From NCBI GenBank assembly GCA_016650185.1, contig JAENWE010000393.1, positions 1-23,939 of the forward strand: DNA of 23,939 nt, written 5' to 3'. The notes under the pieces are model-generated. The model did no database searches and was not told where the DNA came from. It saw nothing but the letters and a program-made list of their open reading frames with translations. The translations under genes were made by a program, and so were the position numbers. Positions 23,445 through 23,939 of this stretch are shown one piece after another. The stretch comes from Vicinamibacteria bacterium (GTDB taxonomy: Bacteria > Acidobacteriota > Vicinamibacteria > Fen-336 > JAGNNV01). Within the stretch, counting starts at the first letter, position 1; every line of letters begins with the position of its first letter.

Positions 23445-23666
23445 GTGAAAAGCGTGGCCGATGATCTCCGCCTCGAGCAGCGGGTCCGCCAGCAATCGAT
23501 GTCCGCCATGGACCGAGTCCGGCTGTCTCTGACCCTCGGCGAGAACGCTGCCCAGCGGCTTGCTGATGTGCGCGGCGTCCCGCTCGCGGACGCGAGGCGA
23601 TCGCTTCAGCGCCAGCGTCAGGTCGGCCGAAGGCGCTCGGCCTGTCATGACGCACTTCTGGCCTGA
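23445..23666 (+). CDS. Small helical protein upstream of a nucleotidyltransferase (putative module partner)
   Basis: This 73-residue protein starts at GTG 23445: MKSVADDLRLEQRVRQQSMS, then AMDRVRLSLTLGENAAQRLA and VPLADARRSLQRQR. The layout (S--DR--L-L-LGE------A---G-----AR--L-R-R) is one I associate with short proteins encoded just before nucleotidyltransferases in soil bacteria, with no known activity. It has no TM or signal segment. Its 3' end overlaps the next gene by 20 bases, which implies coupling. A TATACT element sits six bases before the start. Calling it an antitoxin-like partner is an inference from position. Confidence 0.6.
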   Translation: MKSVADDLRLEQRVRQQSMSAMDRVRLSLTLGENAAQRLADVRGVPLADARRSLQRQRQVGRRRSACHDALLA

Positions 23667-23939
23667 CTCTTCACCCTTGAGTCTGCTGAAAGACGTCATC
23701 ACGGCCCTGAGTCGTGAGTCCATCCCGCACGCGATCATCGGCGCGGCCGCCCTTTCCGCCCATGGCGTGTCGCGATCCACGGCCGATATCGACCTGCTCA
23801 CCAACGATCCGCGCTGCCTGACCCCGTCTATGTGGACCCCGCTCTCGGGGCACTGCGAGATCGACATCAGGCGCGGGGATGAAGGTGACCCGCTCCGAGG
23901 CGTCGTTCGATTCAGCCGTCCGGGCGAGATGGATGTGGA
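23647..23939 (+). CDS. Nucleotidyltransferase (AbiEii/MNT-like), 3' end outside window
   Basis: ATG 23647 opens MTHFWPDSSPLSLLKDVITA, followed by IPHAIIGAAALSAHGVSRST and ADIDLLTND. The GAAALSAHG...RSTADIDLL motif is the nucleotidyltransferase signature (G-(S/A)-A---G--R-T-DIDL), with the DID pair as metal ligands; a third acidic residue may be D in CEIDIRRGDEGD. Such enzymes occur as halves of toxin-antitoxin or abortive-infection systems that add nucleotides to tRNA or to a partner protein. About 97 residues are present and the frame is open at the edge. It overlaps the preceding small gene by 20 bases. Confidence 0.8.
   Translation, partial: MTHFWPDSSPLSLLKDVITALSRESIPHAIIGAAALSAHGVSRSTADIDLLTNDPRCLTPSMWTPLSGHCEIDIRRGDEGDPLRGVVRFSRPGEMDV

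Noticed and set aside
1..23939. Search for CRISPR arrays, tRNA and rRNA genes
   Set aside because: No regularly spaced direct repeats, no tRNA-like cloverleaf with TTCGA arm and no rRNA motifs were seen by eye.

Overview
The window is high-GC bacterial DNA, most likely chromosomal and from Acidobacteriota or a close relative. The best lineage clue is an 801-residue permease of the ADOP type (Acidobacterial Duplicated Orphan Permease). Debris of Ser/Thr kinases with WD40-like propellers, BNR/sortilin-like secreted proteins and secreted amidases, all abundant in that phylum, supports this. No rRNA, tRNA, CRISPR array or intact insertion sequence is visible.

Left part (1-4174): the tail of a patatin-like phospholipase, then three two-gene toxin-antitoxin modules on the plus strand: DUF433/DUF5615, AbrB/PIN and ribbon-helix-helix/PIN. 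In all three the antitoxin stop and the toxin GTG start overlap as GTGA. Between them lie scraps of Ser/Thr kinase genes (a frameshifted propeller domain and two tandem N-lobe starts). A decayed minus-strand chimera follows the third module.

Middle (4175-13529): two back-to-back MacB-type permeases with no ATPase beside them; a debris zone (ParE-like toxin remnant, propeller scrap); a small conserved 89-residue protein; a 5'-truncated secreted-protein gene; the ADOP permease and an upstream PDZ-TPR-thioredoxin-fold protein (both minus strand); and a divergent secreted amidase.

Right-middle (13526-20307): a minus-strand operon of LMW protein phosphatase, fructosamine-kinase family protein and a GT-C-like membrane protein. 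The first two have a known biochemical link in protein deglycation. Upstream is a fragment of an ISKra4-type transposase. Then comes an intact 868-residue membrane sensor kinase (multi-TM, GAF-like, zinc ribbon, C-terminal Ser/Thr kinase) with a small unknown gene behind it.

Right end (20403-23939): an amidohydrolase with an atypical, shortened C-terminus, divergent from a BNR-repeat protein whose middle is deleted. That runs directly into a dehydrogenase fragment and then an opposite-strand kinase C-lobe fragment. A fourth two-gene module, a small helical protein plus a nucleotidyltransferase, runs off the edge.

Overall, intact short modules alternate with a graveyard of gene pieces, as in a recombination-prone accessory region. 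Several plus-strand genes have a TANNNT element only 6-11 bases before the start codon, suggesting leaderless or very short-leader transcripts.
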